64,000 nucleotides of DNA from Luteimicrobium xylanilyticum (lineage in GTDB: Bacteria; Actinomycetota; Actinomycetes; Actinomycetales; Cellulomonadaceae), in contig NZ_CP045529.1 in assembly GCF_009429125.1 (NCBI RefSeq), forward strand, positions 2,480,001 through 2,544,000, in the 5' to 3' direction. Numbering within the stretch: position 1 is the first letter of the stretch; each line of letters opens with the position of its first letter. Position numbers and translations under genes: made by a program. The notes beneath the pieces are model-generated. The model worked only from the letters and a program-made list of their open reading frames with translations, was not told the DNA's origin and did no database searches. Positions 7,993 to 17,561 of the stretch are shown piece after piece.

Positions 7993-9569
7993 GCGGGCGT
8001 CTCCATCTCGTCAGGGTCCTGGGCGGCGCCATCCTCCGGCAGCGCGACCGGCACGGCCGGGACGACGATCGTGCGGGTGCTGCCGTCGGCCCGCTCCGTC
8101 ACGACGCGCCGGAGCCGGACGGCCGGGACGTCGCCGTCCTCGAGGAGGGCGTCGAGCGCACCGGGCGCCGCGAGCTCGAGGTAGCCGAGCAGCTCGACGG
8201 GCCGGCGCAGCTCGGGCGGCCCGGCGGCGAACACCTCGTCGACCGTCACGTCCCCGCGCTCCCGCACGACGCGGGCCAGATGCGCGACCGTCTCCGCGTA
8301 GCGCGGGCCGCCCATGCCGAGCAGCCCGCCGAGCAGCTCGGCGGCGCCGTCGAGCTCGTCCGGCTCGTCGTCGAGGCCGGCGAGCGCGTCCGGCGGCGTG
8401 TCGGGCCGCAGGTCGTGGAGCTGCGCACGGAAGCGCCCGAGCCGGGCCCGCTCCAGCCAGCGCAGCGGCTCCACCCGGGCGGCTCGCCCCGTCGAGCCGA
8501 ACCAGTCCGCCATCGCCGCGGTCGCCTCGCGCAGGGCGCCGTCGAGCTCGCGGTCGCGGAGCGGGTTGTGCACGGTGAGCTGCTGCGTGATGGTCCTCGA
8601 CGCGCGCGTCTGCGCGTCGAGGACCGCGTCGACGGCCGCGAGCAGGCGGGCGTGCAGGGTGCGTACGGCCTCGCGCCGTTCCACGGGCACCGTGTCGGCG
8701 AACGGGTGCGCCAGGACGGCGCGCACCCGCTCGTCGAGCTGGCCGAGGAGCCGGGGGTCGCGCAGCAGCTCCATCGCGCCCGCGAACGCGCGCCCCTCGG
8801 GTGTGCGCTGCATGAGCGTGTCCGACGCGTCGAGGTAGCTCCCGAGCACCTCGCCGGTAGGGCGGTCGTCCTGGCGCAGGCCGGTCACGATGCTGCGCTG
8901 CAGCTCGGCGATCGACTCGGCGACCCGCGCGAAGTCCGCGGGGAGCTCGCGCACCAGAGCGGCCACGTTGTCGAACTGCTCGAGCAGCCGGTCCTCCGGC
9001 GTCTCGACCACGGGCCCGCCGCCCTCGAGACGCCGCAGCTCGGCCTCCGCCGTCGCGAGCTCGTCGCGCGTCCGCGCGATCTGCTCGCGCAGCGCACGCT
9101 GCTGCGACTCGCGGTCGGGGCGCGCGTCGCGAGCGAGCCCCTCGAGCGCGACGAGGAGCGTGCGGATGCGTGACTCGCTGACGAGCGCCCGGGCGCCCTG
9201 GGTCCGGTCGACGAACGCCAGCGCCTCCGCGGCGTGCGAGCTGACCCGGTACTGCTCGACGCCGCCGTCGTCGAGCGCACGCACCAGCCACCGGTCGCGC
9301 ACCCACCGCGAGCACAGCGCGCGTGCCGCGTCGGCCGGGACGTCCTCGTGACCCGCCGAGCGTGCCTCGGCGAGCAGGTCCTCGACCTCCACGTGCATCT
9401 GCTCGGTGGGCACGGTGGCGCGACCCGGGCTGAAGATCAGCGACAGCAGCGCGACGACGAGCGGCCCCTCCTTGCGGTGCAGCAGCGCGAGCGCGGGCGT
9501 GCCGAACGCGCCCCGGCTGCGCGCCAGGGCGGCGTCGAGGCGCACGGTCCCCCCGGGCACGGGTGGCAA
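7989..9569 (-). CDS. jetA: JetA-like DUF3375 (MukF/kleisin-like) protein
   Basis: A protein of about 526 residues. The N-terminal winged-helix region (TPALALLHRKEGPLVVALLS, then EDLLAEARSAG) and a central helical/coiled-coil segment rich in Glu and Arg are typical of DUF3375, the kleisin subunit of type I Wadjet complexes. The C-terminal winged-helix part should contact the JetC ATPase head. The start is uncertain: TTG 9569, GTG 9560 and GTG 9545 are all in frame and none has a strong Shine-Dalgarno sequence. The gene begins about 20 bp after the leuS stop on the same strand, so it is probably read from the leuS promoter. Confidence 0.82.
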   Translation of the reverse strand: MPPVPGGTVRLDAALARSRGAFGTPALALLHRKEGPLVVALLSLIFSPGRATVPTEQMHVEVEDLLAEARSAGHEDVPADAARALCSRWVRDRWLVRALDDGGVEQYRVSSHAAEALAFVDRTQGARALVSESRIRTLLVALEGLARDARPDRESQQRALREQIARTRDELATAEAELRRLEGGGPVVETPEDRLLEQFDNVAALVRELPADFARVAESIAELQRSIVTGLRQDDRPTGEVLGSYLDASDTLMQRTPEGRAFAGAMELLRDPRLLGQLDERVRAVLAHPFADTVPVERREAVRTLHARLLAAVDAVLDAQTRASRTITQQLTVHNPLRDRELDGALREATAAMADWFGSTGRAARVEPLRWLERARLGRFRAQLHDLRPDTPPDALAGLDDEPDELDGAAELLGGLLGMGGPRYAETVAHLARVVRERGDVTVDEVFAAGPPELRRPVELLGYLELAAPGALDALLEDGDVPAVRLRRVVTERADGSTRTIVVPAVPVALPEDGAAQDPDEMETPA

Positions 9570-9588
9570 CGGCTCCGACGACCCGGCG

Positions 9589-12500
9589 TCAGGCCGGGAC
9601 GACGTTGACGAGCTTCGGCGCGCGCACGATCACCGTGCGGACCCCGCGGCCGTCGAGGTGCTTCTGCACGTTCTCGTCGGCGAGCGCGAGCTCGCGCAGC
9701 GCGTCCTCGGCGATCGACGGCGGCACCTCGAGCCGGGCCCGGACCTTGCCCTGGACCTGGACGACGCACGTCACGGTCTCCTCGACCAGGTACGCCGGGT
9801 CCGCCTCGGGGAACGGCTCGTGCGCCAGCGACGTGTCGTGACCCAGCCGCTTCCAGAGCTCCTCGGCGATGTGCGGCGCGACCGGCGCCGTCATGAGGAC
9901 GAGCGGCTCGACGGCGGCACGCGGCACGCGGTCCAGGCCGGTGAGGTGGTTGTTCAGCGTGATGAGCTTCGCGATCGCCGTGTTGGGGCGCATGTGCTCC
10001 ATCTCGACCGTGACGTCGGCGATGGTGCGGTGTACGAGGCGCAGCGTCTCCGCGCCGATCGCGTCCGGCTCGGCCTCCACCACGACGACGTCGCCCGTGG
10101 CCTCGTCGACCACGTTGCGCCACAGCCGCTGCAGGAAGCGCTGCGACCCGACCACGGCACGCGTCTCCCACGGCCGCGACATGTCGAGCGGGCCCATGGA
10201 CATCTCGTACACGCGGAACGTGTCGGCCCCGTACTGCTCGTACATCTCGTCCGGCGTGACGACGTTCTTGAGCGACTTGCCCATCTTCCCGTACTCGCGG
10301 TTCACGGGCTCGCCGTGCCACGTGAACACGGTTCGAGCGGTCTCGCCGGTGCCCTCGGTGTGCTCCTCGACCTCGGCGGCCGGCACGTACTGGCCGCGCG
10401 CGTCGGTGTACGCGTACGCCTGGATGTAGCCCTGGTTGAACAGCGTGTGGAACGGCTCGAGGGCGCTCACGTGCCCCAGGTCGAACAGGACCTTGTGCCA
10501 GAACCGCGCGTACAGCAGGTGCAGCACCGCGTGCTCGACGCCGCCCACGTAGAGGTCGACGCCGCCCGCTCTGTCGGTCGAGCCGCCGGCGCTCTGTCGG
10601 TGTCCCGGGCCGAGCCAGTACTTCTCGAGCTCGGGCGACACGGCCTCGGCCTGGTCGGCCGGGTCGAGGTAACGCAGGTAGTACCAGCACGAGCCCGCCC
10701 AGTTGGGCATGGTGTTGGTCTCGCGGCGGTAGGTCTTCGGCCCGTCGCCCAGGTCGAGCGTGACGTTGACCCACTCCTCGTTGCGGCCGAGCGGCGGCTC
10801 GGGCGCCGACGTGACGTCGTCGGGCGCGAACGTCCGCGGGGCGTAGTCCGGCACGTCCGGGAGCTCGACGGGCAGCAGCGAGTCGGGCAGCGCGACGGGC
10901 GCGCCGTCCTCGCCGTAGACGATGGGGAACGGCTCGCCCCAGTAGCGCTGACGGCTGAACAGCCAGTCGCGCAGGCGGTAGGTGACGGTCCCCTGCCCGA
11001 CGCCGTTCGCCTCGAGCCAGGCGGTGATGCGCGCCTTGGCCTCGGGCACGGTCAGTCCGTCGAGCGAGAGCTCGTCGCCGGCGGTGGTCGTCGCGGACGA
11101 TCGCTGCACGAGGCCGTCGCCCGTGTACGCGGCGTCGGGGGCCTCCTCGAAGCCGTCGGCGAAGCCGCCGTCGGGCGCGACCGTGAACACGACAGGCAGG
11201 TCGTACGCCCGGGCGAAGTCGAAGTCGCGCTGGTCGCCGCCCGGGACGGCCATGATCGCGCCCGTCCCGTAACCCATCAGGACGTAGTCGGCGGTGAAGA
11301 CCGGGACGAGCTCGCCGTTCACCGGGTTGGTCGCGAGGTGGCCCGTGAACACGCCGGACTTGCTGCGCGCGTCGGCCTGACGCTCGACGGCCGTCTTGCT
11401 CGCCGCCAGGCTCCGGTACGCGGACACGGCGGCCCCCGGGGTGTCGTGGCCACCGGTCCACAGGTCCTTGGTGCCGTCCGGCCAGGCCGCGGGGACCTCG
11501 TCGAGCAGCGGGTGCTCCGGCGCGACGACCATGAACGTGGCGCCGAACAGCGTGTCCGGGCGCGTGGTGAAGACCTCGACCTCGCGCGCGTTCGCGTCCC
11601 CGACCCCGCCGACCGCGAACGTCACGCGGGCACCCTCGGACCGGCCGATCCAGTTCCGCTGCATCGACTTGACCTTCTCGGGCCAGTCGATCAGGTCGAG
11701 GTCGTCGGCCAGGCGATCCGCGTAGGCCGTGATCCGCATGTTCCACTGGCGCAGGCTGCGCTGGAACACCGGGAAGTTGCCGCGCTCGGAACGTCCGTCG
11801 CTCGTGACCTCCTCGTTCGCGAGGACCGTGCCGAGACCCGGGCACCAGTTCACGGGCGCCTCGGACACGTAGGCGAGGCGGTACTCCCCGAGCACGTCCT
11901 CGCGTTCCGCGGGGGTGAGGTCGGCCCAGGGCCGGCCGTCCGGCGTCGGGCGGGCACCCGACTCGAACGACTCGACGAGCTCCGTGATGGGCCGGGCCGC
12001 ACCGCGACCGCCGCCCGGGCGCTCGGCGTCCGGGTCGTACCACGAGCTGAAGATCTGCAGGAAGATCCACTGCGTCCAGCGCACGTAGCCCGGGTCGATG
12101 GTCGCGAACGACCGGCGCTCGTCGTGCGCGAGCCCCAGCCGGCGGAGCTGGCGCTTCATCGTGGCCATGTTGGCCTCGGTCGTGGTGCGCGGGTGCTGCC
12201 CCGTCTGCACGGCGTACTGCTCGGCGGGCAGGCCGAACGCGTCGTAGCCGAGCGCGTGCAGCACGTTGTCGCCGCGCATCCGCCGGTACCGCCCGACGAC
12301 GTCCGTCGCGATGTACCCGAGCGGGTGGCCGACGTGCAGGCCCGCGCCCGAGGGGTACGGGAACATGTCCATGAGGAAGAACGGCTGGGCGCCGGGCGCC
12401 GCGTGGCGGTCCTCGCCGTCGGTCAGCGCGCCCTGCGGGTTCGCGGCCCAGAACGTGCCGCGCTGCGCCCACTCGTCCTGCCAGGCGAGCTCGATGCGCT

Positions 12501-12597
12501 CCGCGAGCTGCGGGGTGTAGCGGAACGGAAGCTCGTCGGATCCGGGCGCAGGCTGGGCGGGCACCGAGGAACCAGGCTGAGAGGCAGGAGACGTCAC
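9589..12597 (-). CDS. leuS: Leucyl-tRNA synthetase
   Basis: A class I aminoacyl-tRNA synthetase of 1002 residues that charges tRNA-Leu in the cytosol. The HIGH-type motif appears as [16 protein letters not shown] near the N-terminus and the KMSKS-type motif as KMGKSLKN. An editing (CP1) domain lies between them. The anticodon-binding and C-terminal domains end in LVNVVPA. About 1000 residues is slightly longer than the E. coli enzyme (860) and normal for actinobacteria. The GTG start lies exactly six bases after a TAAACT box, indicating a leaderless transcript. The jetABC genes follow closely. Confidence 0.96.
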   Translation of the reverse strand: MTSPASQPGSSVPAQPAPGSDELPFRYTPQLAERIELAWQDEWAQRGTFWAANPQGALTDGEDRHAAPGAQPFFLMDMFPYPSGAGLHVGHPLGYIATDVVGRYRRMRGDNVLHALGYDAFGLPAEQYAVQTGQHPRTTTEANMATMKRQLRRLGLAHDERRSFATIDPGYVRWTQWIFLQIFSSWYDPDAERPGGGRGAARPITELVESFESGARPTPDGRPWADLTPAEREDVLGEYRLAYVSEAPVNWCPGLGTVLANEEVTSDGRSERGNFPVFQRSLRQWNMRITAYADRLADDLDLIDWPEKVKSMQRNWIGRSEGARVTFAVGGVGDANAREVEVFTTRPDTLFGATFMVVAPEHPLLDEVPAAWPDGTKDLWTGGHDTPGAAVSAYRSLAASKTAVERQADARSKSGVFTGHLATNPVNGELVPVFTADYVLMGYGTGAIMAVPGGDQRDFDFARAYDLPVVFTVAPDGGFADGFEEAPDAAYTGDGLVQRSSATTTAGDELSLDGLTVPEAKARITAWLEANGVGQGTVTYRLRDWLFSRQRYWGEPFPIVYGEDGAPVALPDSLLPVELPDVPDYAPRTFAPDDVTSAPEPPLGRNEEWVNVTLDLGDGPKTYRRETNTMPNWAGSCWYYLRYLDPADQAEAVSPELEKYWLGPGHRQSAGGSTDRAGGVDLYVGGVEHAVLHLLYARFWHKVLFDLGHVSALEPFHTLFNQGYIQAYAYTDARGQYVPAAEVEEHTEGTGETARTVFTWHGEPVNREYGKMGKSLKNVVTPDEMYEQYGADTFRVYEMSMGPLDMSRPWETRAVVGSQRFLQRLWRNVVDEATGDVVVVEAEPDAIGAETLRLVHRTIADVTVEMEHMRPNTAIAKLITLNNHLTGLDRVPRAAVEPLVLMTAPVAPHIAEELWKRLGHDTSLAHEPFPEADPAYLVEETVTCVVQVQGKVRARLEVPPSIAEDALRELALADENVQKHLDGRGVRTVIVRAPKLVNVVPA

Positions 12598-12603
12598 ACC
12601 CCG

Positions 12604-12609
12604 AGTTTA
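12604..12609 (-). promoter_or_regulatory. leuS -10 box, leaderless start
   Basis: TAAACT on the minus strand, followed by six bases and the GTG start codon at 12597. With the usual 6-7 base discriminator, transcription begins at or next to the start codon, leaving no room for a T-box or other leader. Confidence 0.5.
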
Positions 12610-12659
12610 CCGGCGGTCACGAGCAGCCCCGGCGGGCCGTCCACCGGCATCGCTGCCGG

Positions 12660-13328
12660 TCAGAAGTACGTCTGGATGATCGGCTCGCGCAGGCCGATGA
12701 AGACCCACAGCAGGAGGGCCACGTAGAGGACGACGGTCCCGATGGTCCGGTTCCGCACGATCGCGCCGCGCCACCGCTCGGGCAGCGGGATCGCGCGCTC
12801 CTGGACCGCGTGCACGAGCTGGTACCAGAAGATCGGGATCATGCAGAGCCACACGACGCTGCAGTAGGGGCAGATCTTCCCGAGCCGGTAGATCGTCGTC
12901 CAGACGAAGAAGAACACGTGCCCGAGGCCGATCGTGGTGGCGGCGAGCAGCGTGAGCCGGAACCAGCGCGGCGGCCGGAAGCCGGTGAGCATGATGACGC
13001 CGACCGTGATGACGATCGCGAACGCCACGATGCCGAGGAACGGGTTCGGGAAGCCGTAGAGCTTGCCCTGCCACGACTGCATCGCCGCGCTGCACGTCAC
13101 GAAGACGTTGATCGAGCACGACGGGCGGTAGTCGGGGTTCTGCGCCAGCTTCCAGTCGTCGATGGTCAGCATCCCCGCGGCGAGGAACGCGATGCCACCG
13201 AAGACGGTGAGGATCCAGCCGAGCGTGCGGTCCTTGAGCGGGTGCGGGATCAGCGGACGCTCGTACACGAGGTCGTCGTCGACGTCCACGTCGTCGGGTT
13301 CGGCACTGACGTTCGGGGCCTGGCTCAC
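12660..13328 (-). CDS. Vitamin K epoxide reductase (VKOR) family membrane protein
   Basis: A membrane protein of 222 residues with five hydrophobic segments after an acidic 30-residue N-terminal tail. The loop cysteines Cys71 and Cys79 and the active-site pair CPYC (Cys153, Cys156) in ICPYCSVVW are the VKOR signature. In actinobacteria the protein reoxidises a periplasmic DsbA-like partner using quinone, so it supports disulfide formation outside the membrane. No DsbA-like gene is adjacent here. The GTG start is preceded by GGGAG at a suitable distance. Confidence 0.88.
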   Translation of the reverse strand: MSQAPNVSAEPDDVDVDDDLVYERPLIPHPLKDRTLGWILTVFGGIAFLAAGMLTIDDWKLAQNPDYRPSCSINVFVTCSAAMQSWQGKLYGFPNPFLGIVAFAIVITVGVIMLTGFRPPRWFRLTLLAATTIGLGHVFFFVWTTIYRLGKICPYCSVVWLCMIPIFWYQLVHAVQERAIPLPERWRGAIVRNRTIGTVVLYVALLLWVFIGLREPIIQTYF

Positions 13329-13459
13329 CGCTGCTCCCTCGATGCTCCGGCGACCGGCTCGGCCGGACGTCCACGCTGGTCACGCCTCCCGGACGGAGAC
13401 GCGGCACACGCTACCGGCTCAGCCTGGGAGGTGTCGCGGTTCGTGGCCGACGCCACACG
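13329..13459 (-). promoter_or_regulatory. VKOR promoter region
   Basis: A 131-bp gap between the VKOR start and the 3' end of the MFS gene. On the minus strand a TAGCGT box lies in its middle and a GGGAG ribosome site sits next to the GTG. Nothing coding was seen. Confidence 0.35.
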
Positions 13460-14701
13460 TCAGCCCGCGGCGGCGACCACGGGCTCGGCCGGCTTTCCCG
13501 CCGGCGGCCGACCCGCGGGCGTCCGACCGGCGACCAGGACGATCGCGAGCCCCGCGACCGTGAGCAGGACGCCGGCCCACGCCGGGGCCCGATAGCCCCA
13601 CCCGGCGGAGATCACGAGGCCGCCCACGAACGCGCCGTCGGCGTTGCCGACGTTGAGCGCGGAGTGTGCGAGCGCGGCCCCCAACGACGGCGCCGTGGGC
13701 GACAGGTCCATGAGGCGCGTCTGCATGGCGACGCCGAGCACCTGGGAGGTCGCCGCGAGCAGGAACAGCCCGACGAACGCTCCGACCGGCCAGTGCAGCA
13801 CGAGCGCGAGGACCGCGAGGGCGACGGCGGTCGCGGCGAAGCCCCACACGACGGTGCGAAAGACGTTGCGGTCCACGAGCCGGCCGCCGAACAGCGTGCC
13901 CACGGTCATCCCGGTGCCGAAGACCGCGAGCACGACGGGCACCAGGTCCTCCGACAGGCCGGTCACCGTCGTGACGGTCGGCGCGACGTAGGTGTACACG
14001 GCGAAGAGACCGCCGAACCCGACGGCGGCGGCGAGCACGGTGATCCACAGCTTGCCGTTGCGCAGGGCGCCGAGCTCGCCGCGCACGCTCGCACCCGGAA
14101 CCGCGTCGACGTGCGGGACGAACCGCGCGAGCCCCAGCAGGGTGAGCGCGCCGAGCCCCCCGACCACGACGAACGCGAGCCGCCACCCGAGCTGCTGCCC
14201 GACGAACGTCGACAGCGGCACCCCGACGACGTTGGCGATCGTGAGGCCGGCCATCATCGTGGCGACGGCGCGTCCGCGCCGCTCGGGCCCGACGACGGCG
14301 GTCCCGACGACCGCCCCCACCCCGAAGAACGCACCGTGCGGCAGGCCCGCGACGAACCGCGCCGCGAGGAGTCCGTCGAGCCCCGGGGCGAATGCCGAGG
14401 CGAGGTTCGCGACGGTGTAGCCGGTCATGAGCCAGATCAGGAGGGCCTTGCGCGGCAGGCGGGCGGCGAGCGCGGTGAGCAGCGGCGCCCCGACGACGAC
14501 GCCGAGCGCGTAGGCGGTGATGACGTGCCCGGTCGCGGGGATGGAGACGTCGAGGTCGGACGCGATGTCGGGCACGAGGCCCATCGACGCGAACTCGGTG
14601 GTCCCGATGGTGAAGCCCCCGACGGCGAGCGCGAGGAGCGCGAGCATGGCGGCGCGCGGCGTCGTCGTGGGTGCCTCGGTGGTCGAGGTGGTGGCGGTCA
14701 T
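13460..14701 (-). CDS. MFS transporter, AraJ/Cmx-type (DHA1) exporter
   Basis: A protein of 413 residues with twelve predicted membrane spans. The N-terminal GFTIGTTEFASMGLVPDIA and the loop RLPRKALLIW are typical of DHA1 drug or sugar exporters of the AraJ/Cmx (chloramphenicol-resistance-like) group. The substrate cannot be assigned from sequence. The ATG at 14701 is preceded by GGAGACAGCG. The same frame stays open far upstream through the antisense of mqo, but this has no coding character. A near-palindrome at 14731-14744 may be its operator. Confidence 0.82.
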   Translation of the reverse strand: MTATTSTTEAPTTTPRAAMLALLALAVGGFTIGTTEFASMGLVPDIASDLDVSIPATGHVITAYALGVVVGAPLLTALAARLPRKALLIWLMTGYTVANLASAFAPGLDGLLAARFVAGLPHGAFFGVGAVVGTAVVGPERRGRAVATMMAGLTIANVVGVPLSTFVGQQLGWRLAFVVVGGLGALTLLGLARFVPHVDAVPGASVRGELGALRNGKLWITVLAAAVGFGGLFAVYTYVAPTVTTVTGLSEDLVPVVLAVFGTGMTVGTLFGGRLVDRNVFRTVVWGFAATAVALAVLALVLHWPVGAFVGLFLLAATSQVLGVAMQTRLMDLSPTAPSLGAALAHSALNVGNADGAFVGGLVISAGWGYRAPAWAGVLLTVAGLAIVLVAGRTPAGRPPAGKPAEPVVAAAG

Positions 14702-14730
14702 CGCTGTCTCCGGAGCCCGGTCGACCGAGG

Positions 14731-14744
14731 TCGAAACGATTCGA
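14731..14744. promoter_or_regulatory. Near-palindrome upstream of MFS gene
   Basis: TCGAAACGATTCGA agrees with its reverse complement at 12 of 14 positions and lies 30 bases before the MFS start. It resembles a repressor half-site pair. It is shorter than the canonical actinobacterial LexA box, so I do not call it SOS-regulated. Confidence 0.3.
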
Positions 14745-14802
14745 GGAATGGTCGGCGGTGACCAGGGACGAGTGTGGTGCGGTGGTGGAAGCCTACCGGG
14801 AT

Positions 14803-15519
14803 CTACCGCGCGGCGTCGTCCCGCTCGACGGGCAGCACCCAGATCGCCTCCGCTGCCGGGAGCCCGAGCTGCAGGATCGGCGGGGCAGTGCTCGGCGGTG
14901 CGCCCGGGAGGGTCACCTCGAGGACCCCCGCGTACGTCCGGCGCCCGACCACGCGCAGCTCCGTGTCGAGCCGGATCCCCAGCTCGTCGAGGTAGCGCAG
15001 GACGTCCGGGTCGGCGTCCGAGATGCGGGCGACGCGCCCGTGGTCGCCGGCCGCGAGCTCGGGCAGGTTCACCGCGCCGGGGCGCGGCACCGTCCCGTCG
15101 ACACGCGGGATCGGGTCGCCGTGCGGGTCCCGCTCCGGATGGCCCAGCAACGAGTCGATCCGCTCGACCAGCCCGTCCGAGACCGCGTGCTCGAGGACCT
15201 CCGCCTCGTCGTGCACCTCGTCCCAGCCGTACCCGAGGGTCTCCACGAGGAACGTCTCGATGAGGCGGTGCCGCCGGACCATCGCGAGCGCGTGCCGCCG
15301 CCCCTCGGACGTCAGCTCGATCGACCCGTAGCGCGCGTGCTCCACGAGGCCCTGCGACCCGAGCCGACGCACGGTCTCCGAGACCGTCGACGCGCCGACG
15401 CCCATCCGGTCGGCCACGAGCTTGGTGGTGACCGGGTCCGCGCTCCACTCCTGCGCCGTCCAGATCACCTTGAGGTAGTCCTGGGCCACGGACGTCAGGT
15501 CCGTTGTCGACTCGCTCAC
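14803..15519 (-). CDS. DtxR/MntR-family metal-dependent repressor
   Basis: A protein of 238 residues. The N-terminal winged helix (TTKLVADRMGVGASTVSETVRRL) and the DtxR dimerisation/metal domain (HRLIETFLVETLGYGWDEVHDEAEVLEHAVSD split around His and Glu ligands) are clear. The C-terminal 80 residues form a FeoA/SH3-like domain. The length and third domain fit the MntR/SirR/IdeR branch, but Mn versus Fe specificity cannot be decided here. It is divergent from mqo with only 52 bp between start codons. The GTG lies six bases after TAGGGT, so the mRNA is probably leaderless. It may also act on the iron box at 54395-54413, which is speculation. Confidence 0.88.
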   Translation of the reverse strand: MSESTTDLTSVAQDYLKVIWTAQEWSADPVTTKLVADRMGVGASTVSETVRRLGSQGLVEHARYGSIELTSEGRRHALAMVRRHRLIETFLVETLGYGWDEVHDEAEVLEHAVSDGLVERIDSLLGHPERDPHGDPIPRVDGTVPRPGAVNLPELAAGDHGRVARISDADPDVLRYLDELGIRLDTELRVVGRRTYAGVLEVTLPGAPPSTAPPILQLGLPAAEAIWVLPVERDDAAR

Positions 15520-15525
15520 ATCGCC

Positions 15526-15565
15526 ACCCTAGCGAGCGGGACCCCCGAAAGGCCGGGCCTACAAT
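15526..15565. promoter_or_regulatory. Divergent leaderless promoters of dtxR-like gene and mqo
   Basis: TAGGGT on the minus strand (15526-15531) and TACAAT on the plus strand (15560-15565) each lie exactly six bases before a GTG start codon. Only 28 bp separate the two boxes, so the two promoters must share regulatory DNA. Confidence 0.55.
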
Positions 15566-15571
15566 CGCCAG

Positions 15572-17050
15572 GTGCCTCGAGTAACCAGCGTCGACGTCGC
15601 GCTCGTCGGTGGCGGGATCATGTCCGCCACCCTCGGGGCGTTCCTCAAGCTCCTCGAACCGTCGTGGACCATCGCTCTGTACGAGCGTCTGGACGACGTC
15701 GCCCAGGAGTCCTCCAACCCGTGGAACAACGCGGGGACCGGGCACGCGGCGCTCTGCGAGCTGAACTACACGCCCGAGAAGGCGGACGGCACGATCGACA
15801 TCGCCAAGGCGATCTCGATCAACGAGCAGTACGAGCTCTCGCACCAGTTCTGGAGCCACCTCGCCGACGCCGGCCTCATCCCGCCGCTGTCGACGTTCCT
15901 GTCCAACACCCCGCACATGACGTTCGTGCGCGGCGAGAAGAACGTCGACTACCTGCGCCGACGCGTCGAGGCGCTGCGCACCAACCACCGGTTCGCGGGC
16001 ATGGAGTTCACGACCGACCCCTCCGTGATCGAGTCGTGGGCACCGAAGCTCATCGAGGGGCGCGACGCGTCCGAGCCGATCGCCGCCACCCGGGCCGACT
16101 GGGGCACCGACGTCGACTTCGGCGCGCTCACCCGCCACCTCGTCGCCTTCCTCCAGGACAACGGGGCGGACGTCGAGCTGCAGCACGAGGTCACGAACCT
16201 CGCCCGGCGCGGCGACGGCTGGCGCCTCACCATGAAGGACCGGTCCTGGAACGCGAAGGTCCGCACGCACACCGTCGACGCGAAGTTCGTCTTCGTCGGC
16301 GCCGGCGGCGGCGCGCTGCACCTCCTCCAGAAGTCCGGGATCCCGGAGATCAAGGGCTTCGGCGGGTTCCCCATCTCCGGCGAGTTCCTGCGCACCTCCA
16401 ACCCGGAGATCGTCGCCGCGCACCGCGCGAAGGTCTACGGCAAGGCGGACGTCGGCGCTCCCCCGATGTCCGTCCCGCACCTCGACACGCGCGTCGTCGA
16501 CGGGAAGTCGTACCTCATGTTCGGCCCGTACGCCGGGTTCAGCCCGAAGTTCCTCAAGAAGGGCTCCTGGTTCGACCTGCCCGGGTCCGTGCGCCCCGGG
16601 AACGTCGGGCCGATGCTCGGCGTCGCGAAGGACAACTTCGACCTCGTCCAGTACCTCGTCGGGCAGCTCGCCGCGTCGCGCGACAAGAAGTTCGAGGAGC
16701 TCCTCACCTTCATGCCGACGGCGAGGCCCGGCGACTGGGAGCTCATCACCGCCGGCCAGCGCGTCCAGGTCATGAAGAAGGACGAGAACGGGCACGGCAT
16801 CCTGCAGATGGGCACCGAGCTCGTCGCCGCCGGCGACGGGTCGATCGCCGGCCTGCTGGGAGCTTCCCCGGGCGCCTCGACGGCCGCGCCGATCATGGTC
16901 AAGCTGCTCCGGCAGTGCTTCGCCGACCGCTCAGCGGCCTGGGAGCCCCGGCTCGGCGAGATCGTCCCCCAGCTCGCGAAGCCGCTGGGCGACGCCGCCG
17001 TCGAGGCCGAGCCCAAGGTCGGCGAGGAGCCCGTCGCGGCCGAGGCCTGA
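15572..17050 (+). CDS. mqo: Malate:quinone oxidoreductase
   Basis: A peripheral membrane flavoenzyme of 492 residues that oxidises malate to oxaloacetate and passes electrons to menaquinone in the TCA cycle. The N-terminal FAD-binding fold is VALVGGGIMSATLG. The family-diagnostic SSNPWNNAGTGHAALCELNYTP follows, and the C-terminal segment has LLGASPGASTAAPIM. The length is normal. The GTG start is immediately downstream of TACAAT. A DUF5519 gene follows after four bases and is probably co-transcribed. Confidence 0.95.
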   Translation: MPRVTSVDVALVGGGIMSATLGAFLKLLEPSWTIALYERLDDVAQESSNPWNNAGTGHAALCELNYTPEKADGTIDIAKAISINEQYELSHQFWSHLADAGLIPPLSTFLSNTPHMTFVRGEKNVDYLRRRVEALRTNHRFAGMEFTTDPSVIESWAPKLIEGRDASEPIAATRADWGTDVDFGALTRHLVAFLQDNGADVELQHEVTNLARRGDGWRLTMKDRSWNAKVRTHTVDAKFVFVGAGGGALHLLQKSGIPEIKGFGGFPISGEFLRTSNPEIVAAHRAKVYGKADVGAPPMSVPHLDTRVVDGKSYLMFGPYAGFSPKFLKKGSWFDLPGSVRPGNVGPMLGVAKDNFDLVQYLVGQLAASRDKKFEELLTFMPTARPGDWELITAGQRVQVMKKDENGHGILQMGTELVAAGDGSIAGLLGASPGASTAAPIMVKLLRQCFADRSAAWEPRLGEIVPQLAKPLGDAAVEAEPKVGEEPVAAEA

Positions 17051-17054
17051 GCAG

Positions 17055-17507
17055 ATGCTGACCCGCCCACGTCCCGGCGACCGGCCGCGCACGTCCGACG
17101 ACGGCCCTCACCGCCAGCTCGACCAGCGCGCGACCCCTGCCCTGTGGGGCGAGCTGGTGGCACGCGTGTTCGCGCTCGACGACGTCGTCGAAGGGCACTC
17201 GCAGGTCTCGCCGTCGTCGTCGCGCGCGGTGTTCCTGGCGGACCGTCGCGAGGAGCGCGCTCCCGAGACCTCGCTCGCTCCGGGGATGCGCCTCGAGCCC
17301 GTCCACCTGCACGGCGTCGACGACACCAGCGTGCACCTGACCCTGCCCGCCGAGCGAGGCGCTGCGCTCGTCGAGCTCGGGTGGGCCGAGCCGCACCAGT
17401 ACGCGGAGTTCGACACCGAGTTCATGGTCTACGGCCCCCGCGACGAGGCGGAGCTCGCCGACGTGCTCTCCGTGGTCGCGGAGAGCCTCGCCTTCGCCCG
17501 CGGCTGA
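17055..17507 (+). CDS. DUF5519 (luciferase-family) protein
   Basis: A small soluble protein of 150 residues. The conserved GWAEPHQYA segment, the VHLHGVDDTSVHLTLP segment and the C-terminal YGPRDEAELADVL are typical of the DUF5519 family, annotated as luciferase domain-containing although the biochemical role is unknown. The first 25 residues are poorly conserved and the ATG at 17055 lacks a good ribosome site, so the start is tentative. It begins four bases after mqo, which suggests an operon. Confidence 0.7.
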   Translation: MLTRPRPGDRPRTSDDGPHRQLDQRATPALWGELVARVFALDDVVEGHSQVSPSSSRAVFLADRREERAPETSLAPGMRLEPVHLHGVDDTSVHLTLPAERGAALVELGWAEPHQYAEFDTEFMVYGPRDEAELADVLSVVAESLAFARG

Positions 17508-17561
17508 CCGACGCGGCGGCGCACGTCGCGATCCCCGCCGGGCCGGCCGCCGTGGGGTCAG
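17504..17561. terminator. Bidirectional hairpin between convergent genes
   Basis: CTGACC plus a GC-rich arm on the left pairs with GCCGCC...GGGTCAG on the right around a loop of about 25 bases. The outer stem includes both stop codons of the convergent DUF5519 and MFS genes. There is no U-tract, as is usual in actinobacteria. Confidence 0.5.

Noticed and set aside
12598-12659. T-box or leader peptide regulating leuS
   Set aside because: The -10 box lies six bases before the GTG, leaving no leader RNA.
14731-14744. LexA (SOS) box
   Set aside because: The actinobacterial LexA consensus TCGAAC-N4-GTTCGA is 16 bp. This site is 14 bp and lacks the C/G positions next to the spacer.
14702-16795. 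Minus-strand frame continuing upstream of the MFS gene through mqo
   Set aside because: The region has unmistakable plus-strand mqo coding. The antisense frame is open only because of high GC, and the MFS has its own ATG and ribosome site at 14701.
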